Shown in pieces: positions 1 through 10,219 of a stretch of 64,000 bases of DNA. The translations under genes and the position numbers were made by a program. Numbering within the stretch: position 1 is the stretch's first letter; each line of letters opens with the position of its first letter. Origin of the DNA: Diplonema papillatum (lineage: Eukaryota; Euglenozoa; Diplonemea; Diplonemida; Diplonemidae). The notes beneath the pieces are model-generated. The model worked only from the letters and a program-made list of their open reading frames with translations, had not been told where the DNA came from and made no database searches. The DNA is taken from the NCBI GenBank assembly GCA_030068145.1, contig JAPJBO010000051.1:321501-385500 (forward strand). Direction: 5' to 3'.

Positions 1-3000
1 TGCACTGAACTTGATATGCAGCTACAATCTGTGGCGATAGTCTGCACTGAACTTGATATGCAGCTACAATCTGTGGCGATAGTCTGCACTGAACTTGATA
101 TGCAGCAACAATTTGTGGCGATAGTCTGCACTGAACTTGATATGCAGCAACAATCTGTGGCGATAGTCTGCACTGAACTTGATATGCAGCTACAATTTGT
201 GGCGATAGTCTGCACTGAACTTGATATGCAGCAACAATTTGTGGCGATAGTCTGCACTGAACTTGATATGCAGCTACAATCTGTGGCGATAGTCTGCACT
301 GAACTTGATATGCAGCAACAATCTGTGGCGATAGTCTGCACTGAACTTGATATGCAGCTACAATCTGTGGCGATAGTCTGCACTGAACTTGATATGCAGC
401 AACAATCTGTGGCGATAGTCTGCACTGAACTTGATATGCAGCTACAATCTGTGGCGATAGTCTGCACTGAACTTGATATGCAGCAACAATTTGTGGCGAT
501 AGTCTGCACTGAACTTGATATGCAGCTACAATCTGTGGCGATAGTCTGCACTGAACTTGATATGCAGCAACAATTTGTGACGATAGTCTGCACTGAACTT
601 GATATGCAGCAACAATTTGTGACGATAGTCTGCACTGAACTTGATATGCAGCTACAATCTGTGGCGATAGTCTGCACTGAACTTGATATGCAGCAACAAT
701 TTGTGACGATAGTCTGCACTGAACTTGATATGCAGCTACAATCTGTGGCGATAGTCTGCACTGAACTTGATATGCAGCAACAATTTGTGGCGATAGTCTG
801 CACTGAACTTGATATGCAGCTACAATCTGTGGCGATAGTCTGCACTGAACTTGATATGCAGCTACAATCTGTGGCGATAGTCTGCACTGAACTTGATATG
901 CAGCTACAATCTGTGGCGATAGTCTGCACTGAACTTGATATGCAGCTACAATCTGTGGCGATAGTCTGCACTGAACTTGATATGCAGCAACAATTTGTGG
1001 CGATAGTCTGCACTGAACTTGATATGCAGCAACAATCTGTGGCGATAGTCTGCACTGAACTTGATATGCAGCTACAATCTGTGGCGATAGTCTGCACTGA
1101 ACTTGATATGCAGCAACAATCTGTGGCGATAGTCTGCACTGAACTTGATATGCAGCAACAATTTGTGACGATAGTCTGCACTGAACTTGATATGCAGCAA
1201 CAATTTGTGACGATAGTCTGCACTGAACTTGATATGCAGCTACAATCTGTGGCGATAGTCTGCACTGAACTTGATATGCAGCAACAATTTGTGACGATAG
1301 TCTGCACTGAACTTGATATGCAGCAACAATTTGTGACGATAGTCTGCACTGAACTTGATATGCAGCAACAATTTGTGGCGATAGTCTGCACTGAACTTGA
1401 TATGCAGCTACAATCTGTGGCGATAGTCTGCACTGAACTTGATATGCAGCAACAATTTGTGGCGATAGTCTGCACTGAACTTGATATGCAGCTACAATCT
1501 GTGGCGATAGTCTGCACTGAACTTGATATGCAGCTACAATCTGTGGCGATAGTCTGCACTGAACTTGATATGCAGCAACAATTTGTGGCGATAGTCTGCA
1601 CTGAACTTGATATGCAGCAACAATCTGTGGCGATAGTCTGCACTGAACTTGATATGCAGCTACAATCTGTGGCGATAGTCTGCACTGAACTTGATATGCA
1701 GCAACAATTTGTGGCGATAGTCTGCACTGAACTTGATATGCAGCTACAATCTGTGGCGATAGTCTGCACTGAACTTGATATGCAGCAACAATTTGTGGCG
1801 ATAGTCTGCACTGAACTTGATATGCAGCTACAATCTGTGGCGATAGTCTGCACTGAACTTGATATGCAGCAACAATCTGTGGCGATAGTCTGCACTGAAC
1901 TTGATATGCAGCAACAATTTGTGGCGATAGTCTGCACTGAACTTGATATGCAGCAACAATTTGTGGCGATAGTCTGCACTGAACTTGATATGCAGCAACA
2001 ATTTGTGGCGATAGTCTGCACTGAACTTGATATGCAGCTACAATCTGTGGCGATAGTCTGCACTGAACTTGATATGCAGCAACAATTTGTGGCGATAGTC
2101 TGCACTGAACTTGATATGCAGCAACAATCTGTGGCGATAGTCTGCACTGAACTTGATATGCAGCTACAATCTGTGGCGATAGTCTGCACTGAACTTGATA
2201 TGCAGCAACAATTTGTGGCGATAGTCTGCACTGAACTTGATATGCAGCTACAATCTGTGGCGATAGTCTGCACTGAACTTGATATGCAGCAACAATTTGT
2301 GGCGATAGTCTGCACTGAACTTGATATGCAGCTACAATCTGTGGCGATAGTCTGCACTGAACTTGATATGCAGCAACAATTTGTGACGATAGTCTGCACT
2401 GAACTTGATATGCAGCTACAATCTGTGGCGATAGTCTGCACTGAACTTGATATGCAGCAACAATCTGTGGCGATAGTCTGCACTGAACTTGATATGCAGC
2501 TACAATCTGTGGCGATAGTCTGCACTGAACTTGATATGCAGCAACAATTTGTGGCGATAGTCTGCACTGAACTTGATATGCAGCAACAATCTGTGGCGAT
2601 AGTCTGCACTGAACTTGATATGCAGCAACAATTTGTGGCGATAGTCTGCACTGAACTTGATATGCAGCAACAATTTGTGGCGATAGTCTGCACTGAACTT
2701 GATATGCAGCAACAATTTGTGACGATAGTCTGCACTGAACTTGATATGCAGCAACAATTTGTGACGATAGTCTGCACTGAACTTGATATGCAGCAACAAT
2801 CTGTGGCGATAGTCTGCACTGAACTTGATATGCAGCAACAATCTGTGGCGATAGTCTGCACTGAACTTGATATGCAGCAACAATCTGTGGCGATAGTCTG
2901 CACTGAACTTGATATGCAGCAACAATCTGTGGCGATAGTCTGCACTGAACTTGATATGCAGCAACAATCTGTGGCGATAGTCTGCACTGAACTTGATATG

Positions 3001-3127
3001 CAGCAACAATTTGTGACGATAGTCTGCACTGAACTTGATATGCAGCTACAATCTGTGGCGATAGTCTGCACTGAACTTGATATGCAGCAACAATTTGTGA
3101 CGATAGTCTGCACTGAACTTGATACTT
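1..3127. repeat. 42-bp tandem repeat array (about 74 units)
   Basis: A near-perfect minisatellite with a 42-bp unit. Units vary mainly at three sites: CAGCTA/CAGCAA, AATC/AATT and GTGGCG/GTGACG. Because 42 is a multiple of three, one plus frame (14-residue repeat beginning MQLQSVAIV) and at least one minus frame stay open throughout; this follows from the unit and does not show coding. In gene sense the array lies downstream of the ankyrin exon's 5' splice site, so it most likely sits in that gene's intron. It runs off the left edge of the window. Confidence 0.95.
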
Positions 3128-3163
3128 CAAAAACCCGACCGCCTACTGCAAGAAACAGTCTAA

Positions 3164-3358
3164 AAAAGGTGGAATGTACTTGGTGTCGGTCACAAACAGT
3201 CCCGCACATGGCTAGCCATAACCCATAACGAAAGCGTGCACTAAATATACAACCCGTAACCGTATAGCCCTTGCTTGCTCTGAGAGAACCCATTCGCGAA
3301 CGGTCACACGGAGACCCTGAAACCCCGGAATTGCAAGCGAACTTTAACTCTGAAAAAG
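3164..3358 (-). repeat. RepA dispersed repeat, minus orientation
   Basis: A copy of the family whose plus-strand form begins AGTTAAAGTTCGCTTG and runs through TTAGGGTCTCCG and GGTTACGGGTTGTATATT to GTTTGTGACCGACACC. Here it is reversed relative to most copies. The string AAAAAGGTGGAATGTA occurs at both ends (near 3165 and 3352), which could be a target-site duplication; however GGAATGTA is also part of the repeat, so this is uncertain. Confidence 0.8.
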
Positions 3359-3375
3359 GTGGAATGTATGCATAC

Positions 3376-4352
3376 TTGCTCGGCTTGTCGACGGCGACGC
3401 CCGCCTCAAGCAGCATGCGAGCGACGGCAAACCGTTTGTCGATGACAGCGAAGTGCAGCGCGGTCCACCCGTCGCGGGAGAGTTCCTCGGGGTCGACCTG
3501 GCAGTCGAGGAGGACCCTGACCATGTCCGCGTCCCCCCGCATGGCGGCGTGGGCCATGGGTGACCTTCCGTCGTTGTCGTGGGCCGTGGGCTCCACTCCC
3601 GAGTTCAGCAGCCCGGACAGCTCGGCCATGTTCCCAGTCCTGGCGGCGACCAGCAGCCGCTTCCGCGGGGTCATGACGCTGTTGCCGAAGAGGGCCTGCG
3701 CGAGGCCCGTCTCGGAAGCGGTGTCCTCGTCGTCGGGGCTGTTGTCGTCGGCCTTCGGCGCCAGCCGCCGCTGCACCGAGCGGCTGGACGACGACATGCT
3801 GTTGTCCGACTCTTGGTCGTTGTCCTCGCGCCGGGCGGGCTTCTGCTTCCGCCGGGGCGCCTCGAGGGGAGGGTCGTATTCCTCGTTTTCCAGTTGCTGC
3901 TGCCGCTCTTGTCGTTGTTGTTGTTGTTGCTGCGCTTGTTGCTGTGGTTGCTGCTCTTGATGTTGTGGTTGCTGTTGTTGCTGCTGTTCTTCTCGTTGGT
4001 GTGTGTGTTGTTGTTGTTGTTGTTGTTGCTGCTGCTCTTGTTGTCGCTGTTGTTGTTGAAGTTGAAGCTGTTGTTGTTCTTGTTGTTGCTGCTGCTGCTG
4101 CTGCTGCTGAGGTTGCTGTTGTTGAACCTGGTGCCGCGGCTCTTCTCGGTTCAGCTGATGCTGCTGCTGCTGCTGCTGCTGCGGCTCGTCCTGGCGCTGC
4201 CACACTTCCGCGTTCTCGGGGCGGTGCTTCGCGTCTTCGAACAGGCCACGGGAGCCGTCGTCGCTCGCGGCCTCATCTCCCGACCTCGAGGGCGGCACGG
4301 TGCGGCCGTCGAGCCTGTCCGCGTCAAGCGGCTTGTGGCTGCAGTTTCCCAT
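3376..4352 (-). CDS. PolyQ/ankyrin-repeat protein, N-terminal exon
   Basis: Reading the minus strand from ATG at 4352 gives an open frame of 325 codons plus two bases, ending at AGCAA|GTATGC. This 5' splice site matches that of the adenylate kinase gene. The protein starts MGNCSHKP; Gly2 and Cys4 suggest possible N-myristoylation/palmitoylation, although position 6 is not Ser/Thr. It continues through an acidic linker, about 120 residues rich in Gln (CAA/CAG mixed), a basic and serine-rich stretch, then at least two ankyrin repeats (LLVAARTGNMAELSGLL..., GDADMVRVLLDC..., GWTALHFAV). The remaining exons should lie to the left, beyond the 42-bp array. The frame also stays open if the intron is not removed. 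Role unknown: ankyrin repeats bind proteins. Plus-strand leucine-rich frames here are shadows of the polyQ tract. Confidence 0.8.
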
Positions 4353-4411
4353 CGCCCGGCTCTTTCGGGTTTCCGACGATCCCGTTTATGGGCGGCGTAC
4401 AGATTTTTCTT

Positions 4412-4556
4412 CTTGTATAAGCACCTGCTTTGTAGAAAATGCTTGAGAAAACTGCCAGTTGCGGTAGATCAAAAGAGGTGAATGTGCTGTAGCCCACACG
4501 AAACACAGGTGAATCTGGGTTTAGTGGCGGGCGTAAGCGTTCAACAAAAAAGAAGT
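4412..4556 (+). repeat. RepB dispersed repeat, partial
   Basis: Contains GTATAAGCACCTGCTTTGTA, then a stretch ending GGCGGGCGTAAGCGTTCAAC. A longer copy is at 15838-16080, and an inverted copy is at 41010-41240. This copy lies just upstream (gene sense) of the ankyrin gene start. Confidence 0.75.
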
Positions 4557-4886
4557 GTGCGTATCGTATCTGCTGTAGCGGCAGTACGCGTACTTGTGCG
4601 TGTGTCTTTGTTGCCTTTTGCCGACGATTCGAGACTGTTTTGAGTTGACTGTTTCGAGTTTCAAAAATCCGTGTTTTGTGTCTGCGGTCGACGTCGACAG
4701 TCAAGGCGGGTTGGTGTTCTTTCCTTGGGTGTGGGTACAGCTGGTAATGGTGTCAGTTCGTCTTTGGGCGGTCTTTGCAGCTGTATTTTCAGATTCCGTC
4801 CCCATATCTGCTTTCTTGAACTCCAGTGATTAAGAACCCCTGAAGAACACGCACTGATGGTTCAGCCCGTTTATGTGTCGTCTATT
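4557..4886. other. Unassigned spacer
   Basis: I see no convincing coding frame or RNA here. Short strings such as GTGCGTGTGTCTTTGTTG recur near 5400, 36560 and 58760, so it is probably old repeat material. Confidence 0.4.
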
Positions 4887-4951
4887 GGGGCTATTTCTCT
4901 TCGCTGCCTCAGCAGTGTTGCTATGGGCAATTTGCGTACCTGCTGCCATCC
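4887..4951 (-). rRNA. SSU rRNA fragment (inverted piece)
   Basis: The minus strand reads GGATGGCAGCAGGTACGC, then AAATTGCCCA, a short variable stretch, and TGAGGCAGCGAAGAGAAATA. This resembles the SSU rRNA region just 5' of the 530 loop. It is on the opposite strand from the next piece, only about 50 bases away, so the rRNA has been rearranged and is not a normal gene. Confidence 0.65.
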
Positions 4952-4998
4952 TAAGTTGTACGTTAGAAGCAATGGAAAATATCTAAACCTGTCAATGA

Positions 4999-5097
4999 AC
5001 ACAATTGGTGGACAAGTCTGGTGCCAGCACCCGCGGTAATTCCAGCACCAAAAGCGCATATTAATGCTGCTGCTGCTAAGAAGCTCGTAGTTGGATC
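4999..5097 (+). rRNA. SSU rRNA fragment (530-loop region)
   Basis: Contains CAAGTCTGGTGCCAGCACCC, GCGGTAATTCCAGC, and AAGCTCGTAGTTGGAT, the universal SSU 530 region leading into V4. The GCACCCGCGG form, CCAAAAGCG and TTAATGCTGCTGCTG are typical of Euglenozoa as I know them; most eukaryotes have GCAGCCGCGG. Similarity fades after 5097. The fragment is isolated from its neighbours in the molecule. Confidence 0.8.
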
Positions 5098-5524
5098 CAG
5101 AGCTCAGGTTGCAAGGTGGCCCAGTTTGCTGGGTCATCAGCGTACTGTTGGTATTCAGAAGGGGATAAACCCCTCGCATCAAGACCTGTGCTCTATGAAC
5201 GGTGGTAAGCCACTGACCCCACCGACACCGAGTTCGCGTTGGGTAGGAAAGCGTTCTCAGGCCCACGTTCTACATGTTTTTAAGAGTGCGATTTCACCTA
5301 GAGGTCCGGGGTTTTTACGGTGACCATTGTCGTGAAGTTTTTAAGGTATCGTATATTAATGTGCGTATCGGATCTGCGGTAGTGGCAGTACGTGTGCTTG
5401 TGCGTGTGTCTTTTTGTTCCCTAACGCCGACTATTCGACTTGTTTTAGAGCGCGCTCTCATTTCCTATGTGTCTTGACATTTCCGGGGCTCTTGTGACCG
5501 ACAGCGAGTTCAGATAGTTTTTTA
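5098..5524. other. Possible SSU V4 remainder, then unassigned
   Basis: The first about 180 bases follow the conserved block without a break and may be the variable V4 region, but I cannot recognise it. From about 5350 the sequence matches scattered repeat material (GTGCGTATCG, GTGCTTGTGCGTGTGTC). No coding frame is supported. Confidence 0.3.
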
Positions 5525-5612
5525 GAGTTGTAGTTCGCTTGAGAATCCGGGATTTTGGAGCTGGCTCCGGGTGACCTTCGCAAAGCTAATACGCACTGGG
5601 TGGGTTTGGGGG
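5525..5612 (+). repeat. RepA-related repeat, diverged
   Basis: GTTCGCTTGAGAATCCGGGA followed by CTCCGGGTGACC and CTGGGTGGGTTTGGGGG. It resembles the variant form found beside the adenylate kinase exon copies at 10240, 11036 and 11832. Confidence 0.65.
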
Positions 5613-6029
5613 CTTGCATGGCTTCTTTCGTGTGCCAGGAACCAGGGGTACCAGGGAAAGCCTGCTACACGGGAACCAAGTTCAGCGGTTCTGCAGAGCC
5701 ACGGGCCTACGGGTCAAGTTGCTACTGATTTCCCGAACTAAAGCATCAAGGCGTGGCGCACCTTGGGGCTTGGCGCTTGCTGAACACAAGCTCGTCGAGA
5801 CGGTCAGCCACCGGGCAGAGCGGACGGGGTTGTAGCACTGTGCTGCCTCCGACTCAAGCTTTGCAAGCTGTGGTTGACCGTCACGTTCCTGGACCCGGAG
5901 CGGCCTTTTTCTTTTTCTTCTTCTTCTTCGTGAGCCAGGTTCGTTCCCCCAATTTGTGACCGACACCAAAATCTCACCAGGTTAAGGGGTGCTTTCTTGG
6001 TCTTCCTCCCACGTCTTACACGCTGTTTT

Positions 6030-6200
6030 TTAGAGTTCAAGTTCGCTTGAAATTCCGGGGGTTTAGGGTCTCCGTGTGACCGTTCATGAATGGATTCTCT
6101 TAGAACAAGAAAGGGCTATATGGTAACGGGTTGTATATTTGGTGCACGCTTTCGCTATGGGTTCTGGCTGTACACCAAGTACATTCCTTCGTGGAGTGTT
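6030..6200 (+). repeat. RepA dispersed repeat
   Basis: A near-complete copy with a small internal deletion after GGGTTCTGGCTG. It starts GAGTTCAAGTTCGCTTG and ends near ACATTCCTTCGTGGAGTG. No exon is recognised to its left. Confidence 0.85.
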
Positions 6201-6551
6201 TCTAGTACAACAATTTTGCGGGTTGCCCTGCACGTGTAAAAAGCCGCAAGAACTACGCTCAAAGCCGAATGCAAGAGCTCCGTTGTTTGCAGAGCAAAGC
6301 GGCGCAGAGAGAAAGCGGAAGGGGAGGCCGTTGGTCGTCATCGGGAGCAACTACAGAAGGAGCCAGCAGCGTCGCACGAATTCGAGGGGCAGGGGGTGGG
6401 ATGAAAAAACTGTGAGCGAAGGCGGATTGCGCTCTCGCACGAAATCGGGGTTGATGGATGCCCAGCGAAAGCAGCACCAGCGAGGGTCAAGGTCGAGATG
6501 AGATTTCTCGTGGACACCCTCTGTTCCAAGTTGGAAACTTGTCTGCTTTAT

Positions 6552-6775
6552 TTTTGAGTTAAAGTTCGCTTGAAACTCCGGGGGTTTAGGGTCTCCGTGT
6601 GACCGTTCATGAATGGGTTCTCTTAGAGCAAGAAAGGGCTATGTGGTTACGGGTTGTATATTTGGTGCACGCTTTCGTTATGGGTTATGGCTAGCCATGT
6701 CCGGGACTGTTTGTGACCGGCACCAAGTACATTCCTTCGTGGAGTGTAGTCTTGGGCCCCCCACGTTCTACAAGT
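6552..6775 (+). repeat. RepA dispersed repeat, full length
   Basis: One of the longest copies. It begins GAGTTAAAGTTCGCTTG and ends GGGCCCCCCACGTTCTACAA. It directly precedes the 93-bp array. Confidence 0.9.
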
Positions 6776-7300
6776 TGAGCAGATTTTCTGATCATTTCGT
6801 TTTGCCTCCACGGCCGCCGGGCAATTAGAACGCGTTGCGGTAAAATAGGTTTCAAGTTGGAAACTTGCCTGTTTTATTTTCTGATCATTTCGTTTTGCCG
6901 CCCCGGCTGCCGGGCAATTGGAACGCATTGCGGTAAAATAGGTTCCAAGTTGGAAACTTGTCTGCTTTGTTTTCTGATCATTTTGTTTTGCCTCCACGGC
7001 CGCCGGGCAATTAGAACGCATTGCGGTAAAATAGGTTCCAAGTTGGAAACTTGTCTGTTTTGTTTTCTGATCATTTCGTTTTGCCTCCACGGCCGCCGGG
7101 CAATTAGAACGCGTTGCGGTAAAATAGGTTCCACGTTGGAAACTTGATCATTTCGTTTTGTCTCCACGGCCGCCGGGCAATTAGAACGCATTGCGGTAAA
7201 ATAGGTTCCACGTTGGAAACTTGTCTGTTTGATTTTCTAATCATTTCGTTTTGCCTCCCCGGCCGCCGGGCAATTAGAACGCATTGCGGTAAAATCTTGA
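6776..7300. repeat. Tandem array, unit about 93 bp (6 units)
   Basis: Units contain GGCCGCCGGGCAATTAGAAC, GCGGTAAAATAGGTTCCA and the short palindrome CAAGTTGGAAACTTG, and end TGATCATTTCGTTTTGCC. One unit is shortened around 7145. Open frames on both strands reflect the repeat. Confidence 0.9.
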
Positions 7301-7689
7301 ACAGAGTGGACTACTTTCCGGGTCTGCCGCGGCGTTATTGCGCACCACGCCTGGGTACTTTCAAGATGATGGAGCGAGGCAGTGCACCAGCTCGTTGATG
7401 CCATACAGCGACCCGGGAACGGGCCAGCTCACCAACCACTGCGCCTTCCCCTCAGATCGAAAGTTTTCATTACCGGGAAACCCTCCTGTTCGAATCTCAA
7501 TCTCTGGGCCTCGCCGTGTAGTGGCAAGGCACACATGAGCTCCTCGCGGACTTCGTGCGCGCTATGAGCCCGGATTCGTGCAAAAAGAAATCGACTCCAG
7601 CTTTTGCACGGGGCAGACGGGCTGTCCGCTACACTCTTCCCGACGAGCGAGCTATCCCCTCTCTTCTCTACCCGGCTGCTTACCATCCA

Positions 7690-7852
7690 AGATGATCAGA
7701 TACCGTCGTAGTCCACTGCTGTAAACGATGCCGTCTCAGGATCGAGGGAAGTCATTTTGGCTCCCACGGCACTCCCCGAACGAGAAATCAAAGACTATGG
7801 GTTCAGGGGGGGAGTACAATCGCAAGGCTGAAACTTAAGGGAATTGACGGAA
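7690..7852 (+). rRNA. SSU rRNA fragment (900-1100 region)
   Basis: Contains GATGATCAGATACCGTCGTA, GAGAAATCAAAGACTATGGG, GGGGGGAGTACAATCGCAAG and GAAACTTAAGGGAATTGACG, an order and spacing typical of SSU rRNA. The match starts and stops abruptly. It lies 2.6 kb from the 530-loop piece, so the gene is interrupted or is a pseudogene. Confidence 0.8.
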
Positions 7853-9129
7853 TGACAAGAAGGGTCCAAAATTCCGGTCCAAAATTTCGGTGGCCCAGGA
7901 TTCTTTCGTCTCAACCCAGCTTTGACGAGGACGCACAGTGGACCGGCCACAGTCACGGCACCTTTGACCAAAAAGGTAGGAGCTTGAAACTCCCGAGGAA
8001 AGCCTTAGATACGCCTAGGCAGAACACTGCCCTCTTACGCACGGTTGATGCTGGCGAACTTTATCTGGGCGGAAATGCCGGCGCAAGTTTTTGGCCACAA
8101 GTCTGGAACCACCAGGAGGTCACCTAACCGGAGCTACCGGAGAGACGTTGCGTGTCGAAAGCTGATGAGTGTGCGCATCGATTGCCTGATGGGCTTCAAG
8201 CCCGCAATGCACACGTGTGCCAACTCGGATCTGGAACGAGGCCATGGAGGAGGAGGAACGGTCTCGACTTTTTTAAAGTGAAAGTTCGCGTCTTCGCATT
8301 TGGCATTGGCACATGATCAATTCATTTTGCATTCCCTCCTCCATGTCTTTCGAGCTTGTCGTGTGTCAGTCATACTCATTCCAATCGGCATCCCTCTCTT
8401 TTTTGAATCAATCACGCGGACGCGTTTGCGACAACAACTGAGGGGAAAAGACGTGTTTCTCCCACCAGGACCTTGGCGCTGCCAGACTCAGTCCAGGGTC
8501 CTTTAGTCCATGGTGGGCTTGCGCTATGGCACGCTTAAAGTGCAGCTTTCGCGTATCCTTGGCCGCGAACTCATGGGTAACAGCACGCGCTCGTCGACAC
8601 GTCCCCCACTGGGGTCAGTTTTTATTTGCTTTTTCTTTTTTGGGCCACGGGGCCGTGTGCCAAATACGGACCGGAGTCGGAATCCGGAACACAGTAGCTA
8701 ATCCTCTGGAAACAGCCGCAGGGGGAGATGCCTAATATGTTCGCTTGTGGGCTTTTTGCGTGCCCCAGCAGTATCCATGGTGCACACTGTGCTCCTCCAG
8801 AAAGTCGTGTGTGTTTCGCACGGAAAGGCTTCGAGAGACATGCCCTTTCTACTTCTCCTACTCTCACGGTGTGCGGTTTCCTTGAGCCCACAGTACAGTT
8901 TGAGTTGACAGGAAAAGAAGACGAAGTCGTTTGGGGATTGACAAAGCTTGAGTCCGGGCTAGCACGGCATCTACCACAACCCCTGTGGGCTCGTGTTCAG
9001 TGCAAGCCCGCATTCCAAAACTAGAGTTTTCGTTGACCGCACTACCCTGAGCCCAAATCCCGGACGTGGTCTCAGGTGGCAAATTTGGCAAATGATCATG
9101 ATCAGAAGGTCCTACTCGGGCGGTTCAGT
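7853..9129. other. Unassigned region
   Basis: About 1.3 kb without a coding frame I can support. The first part includes TCCGGTCCAAAATTTCGG, similar to strings near 27065 and 45025. The rest may include further diverged rRNA, but I cannot show this. Confidence 0.3.
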
Positions 9130-9425
9130 GTCCTCACACATTGCATGTGGTGCCGTTTCGCCTGTACGAGACTCCAAGTTTTACAGGAGTGAGGCATCGT
9201 CTTTTTATCGTGCCAACTCAACTGCGCGGTACCGAGAGTTCAAGGTCCAAGGCAGTTACAACTTTGATCGCTTGGAGTTCAGCAACTTGGTCTACCGCAG
9301 CTTTTGGTACTTCGACAGAATCTGCGCCGCCGCGACGTCCTCGGTGCCGCCTTCGATCGCGTAGATGGGGCAACTGTACCCCTTCAGGACCTCGTCGCAT
9401 TTCCACATGTACGGGACACCAAGCT
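9130..9425 (-). pseudogene. Partial copy of adenylate kinase exon 2 (3' part), copy 1
   Basis: Closely matches the 3' part of the intact exon at 9650-9940, including the end of the coding region. It lies downstream of the real stop in gene sense, so it is untranslated or intergenic. Confidence 0.8.
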
Positions 9426-9650
9426 TCGCCGGAGTGAGGCATTCACTGTGTATTTTTCATGTCAACTCAACCGTGCTGTACCGTGGGTTCAAGGCCGTCA
9501 CAAGCTTGCTTGGAGTTCAGCAACTTGGTGATGTAAATTTACTTCGACAAAATTTGCGCTGCTGCGACGTCCTCGGTGACGCCATCGATGGCATAGCCTC
9601 GAGCATGTGCACCTCTTCAGGATTCCGTCGCCTTTTCGCATGTAGAGCAT
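9426..9650 (-). pseudogene. Partial copy of adenylate kinase exon 2 (3' part), copy 2
   Basis: A more diverged copy of the same 3' segment with small deletions. With 9130-9425 and the functional segment it forms three head-to-tail copies. Confidence 0.7.
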
Positions 9651-9777
9651 GTGCACCTCTTCAGGATTCCGTCGCCGTTTCGCCTGTACGAGACTCCAAG
9701 TTTTACAGGAGTGAGGCATCGTCTTTTTATCGTGCCAACTCAACTGCGCGGTACCGAGGGTTCAAGTTCCAAGGCAG

Positions 9778-10219
9778 TTACAACTTTGATCGCTTGGAGT
9801 TCAGCAACTTGGTCCACCGCAGCTTCTGGTACTTCGACAGAATCTGCGCCGCCGCGACGTCCTCGGTGCCGCCTTCGATCGCGTAGATGGGGCAGCTGTA
9901 CTCCTTCAGGACCTCGTTCGCGTTCTGCATGTACGTGTCATAGCGCTTGACGATGGCTTCCGCGGTGTCGTCGGGCCGCTGGATCACTTTAACGCCCGGC
10001 GGCGGCGGGCGGTGCGTCGCGTGGTACACTTTGTTCGTCGCCGGGTCGACCCGGCGGCCGGCAATCCTGCTCACGACCTCTTCCCGCGAGACTTCGAGCT
10101 TCATCACGGCTTGGGGCACGATGCCCTCGTCGCGCATCATCCGCGCCTGCACCGCGGTGCGGGGAAACCCGTCCAGCAACCACCCGTGCTGCCGAGCGTC
10201 CGGCTCCGACAGCCGCTTT
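9778..10219 (-). CDS. Adenylate kinase exon 2
   Basis: Starts after CTTCTGCAG with one base completing Lys and runs to a TAA at 9778. It is the only copy that keeps the whole LID and C-terminal region. The branch region CTCTAACTC lies about 30 bases before the splice site, inside RepA-type sequence. Confidence 0.87.

Noticed and set aside
1..3127. CRISPR array
   Set aside because: The repeats are contiguous with no unique spacers, and the window is eukaryotic.
16..3228. 1,070-codon plus-strand frame over the 42-bp array
   Set aside because: Open only because the unit length is a multiple of three and one unit lacks stops; a minus frame is open as well, and no conserved domain precedes it.
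3579..4481. Plus-strand leucine/valine-rich ORFs
   Set aside because: They are the reverse reading of the CAA/CAG glutamine tract of the ankyrin gene.
6580..6600. Telomere-like TTTAGGG in RepA
   Set aside because: A single unit in each RepA copy, with no tandem telomeric repeat.
7744..7770. Dinoflagellate spliced-leader-like string (CATTTTGGCTC)
   Set aside because: It lies within the SSU rRNA fragment, and the rest of the leader does not match.
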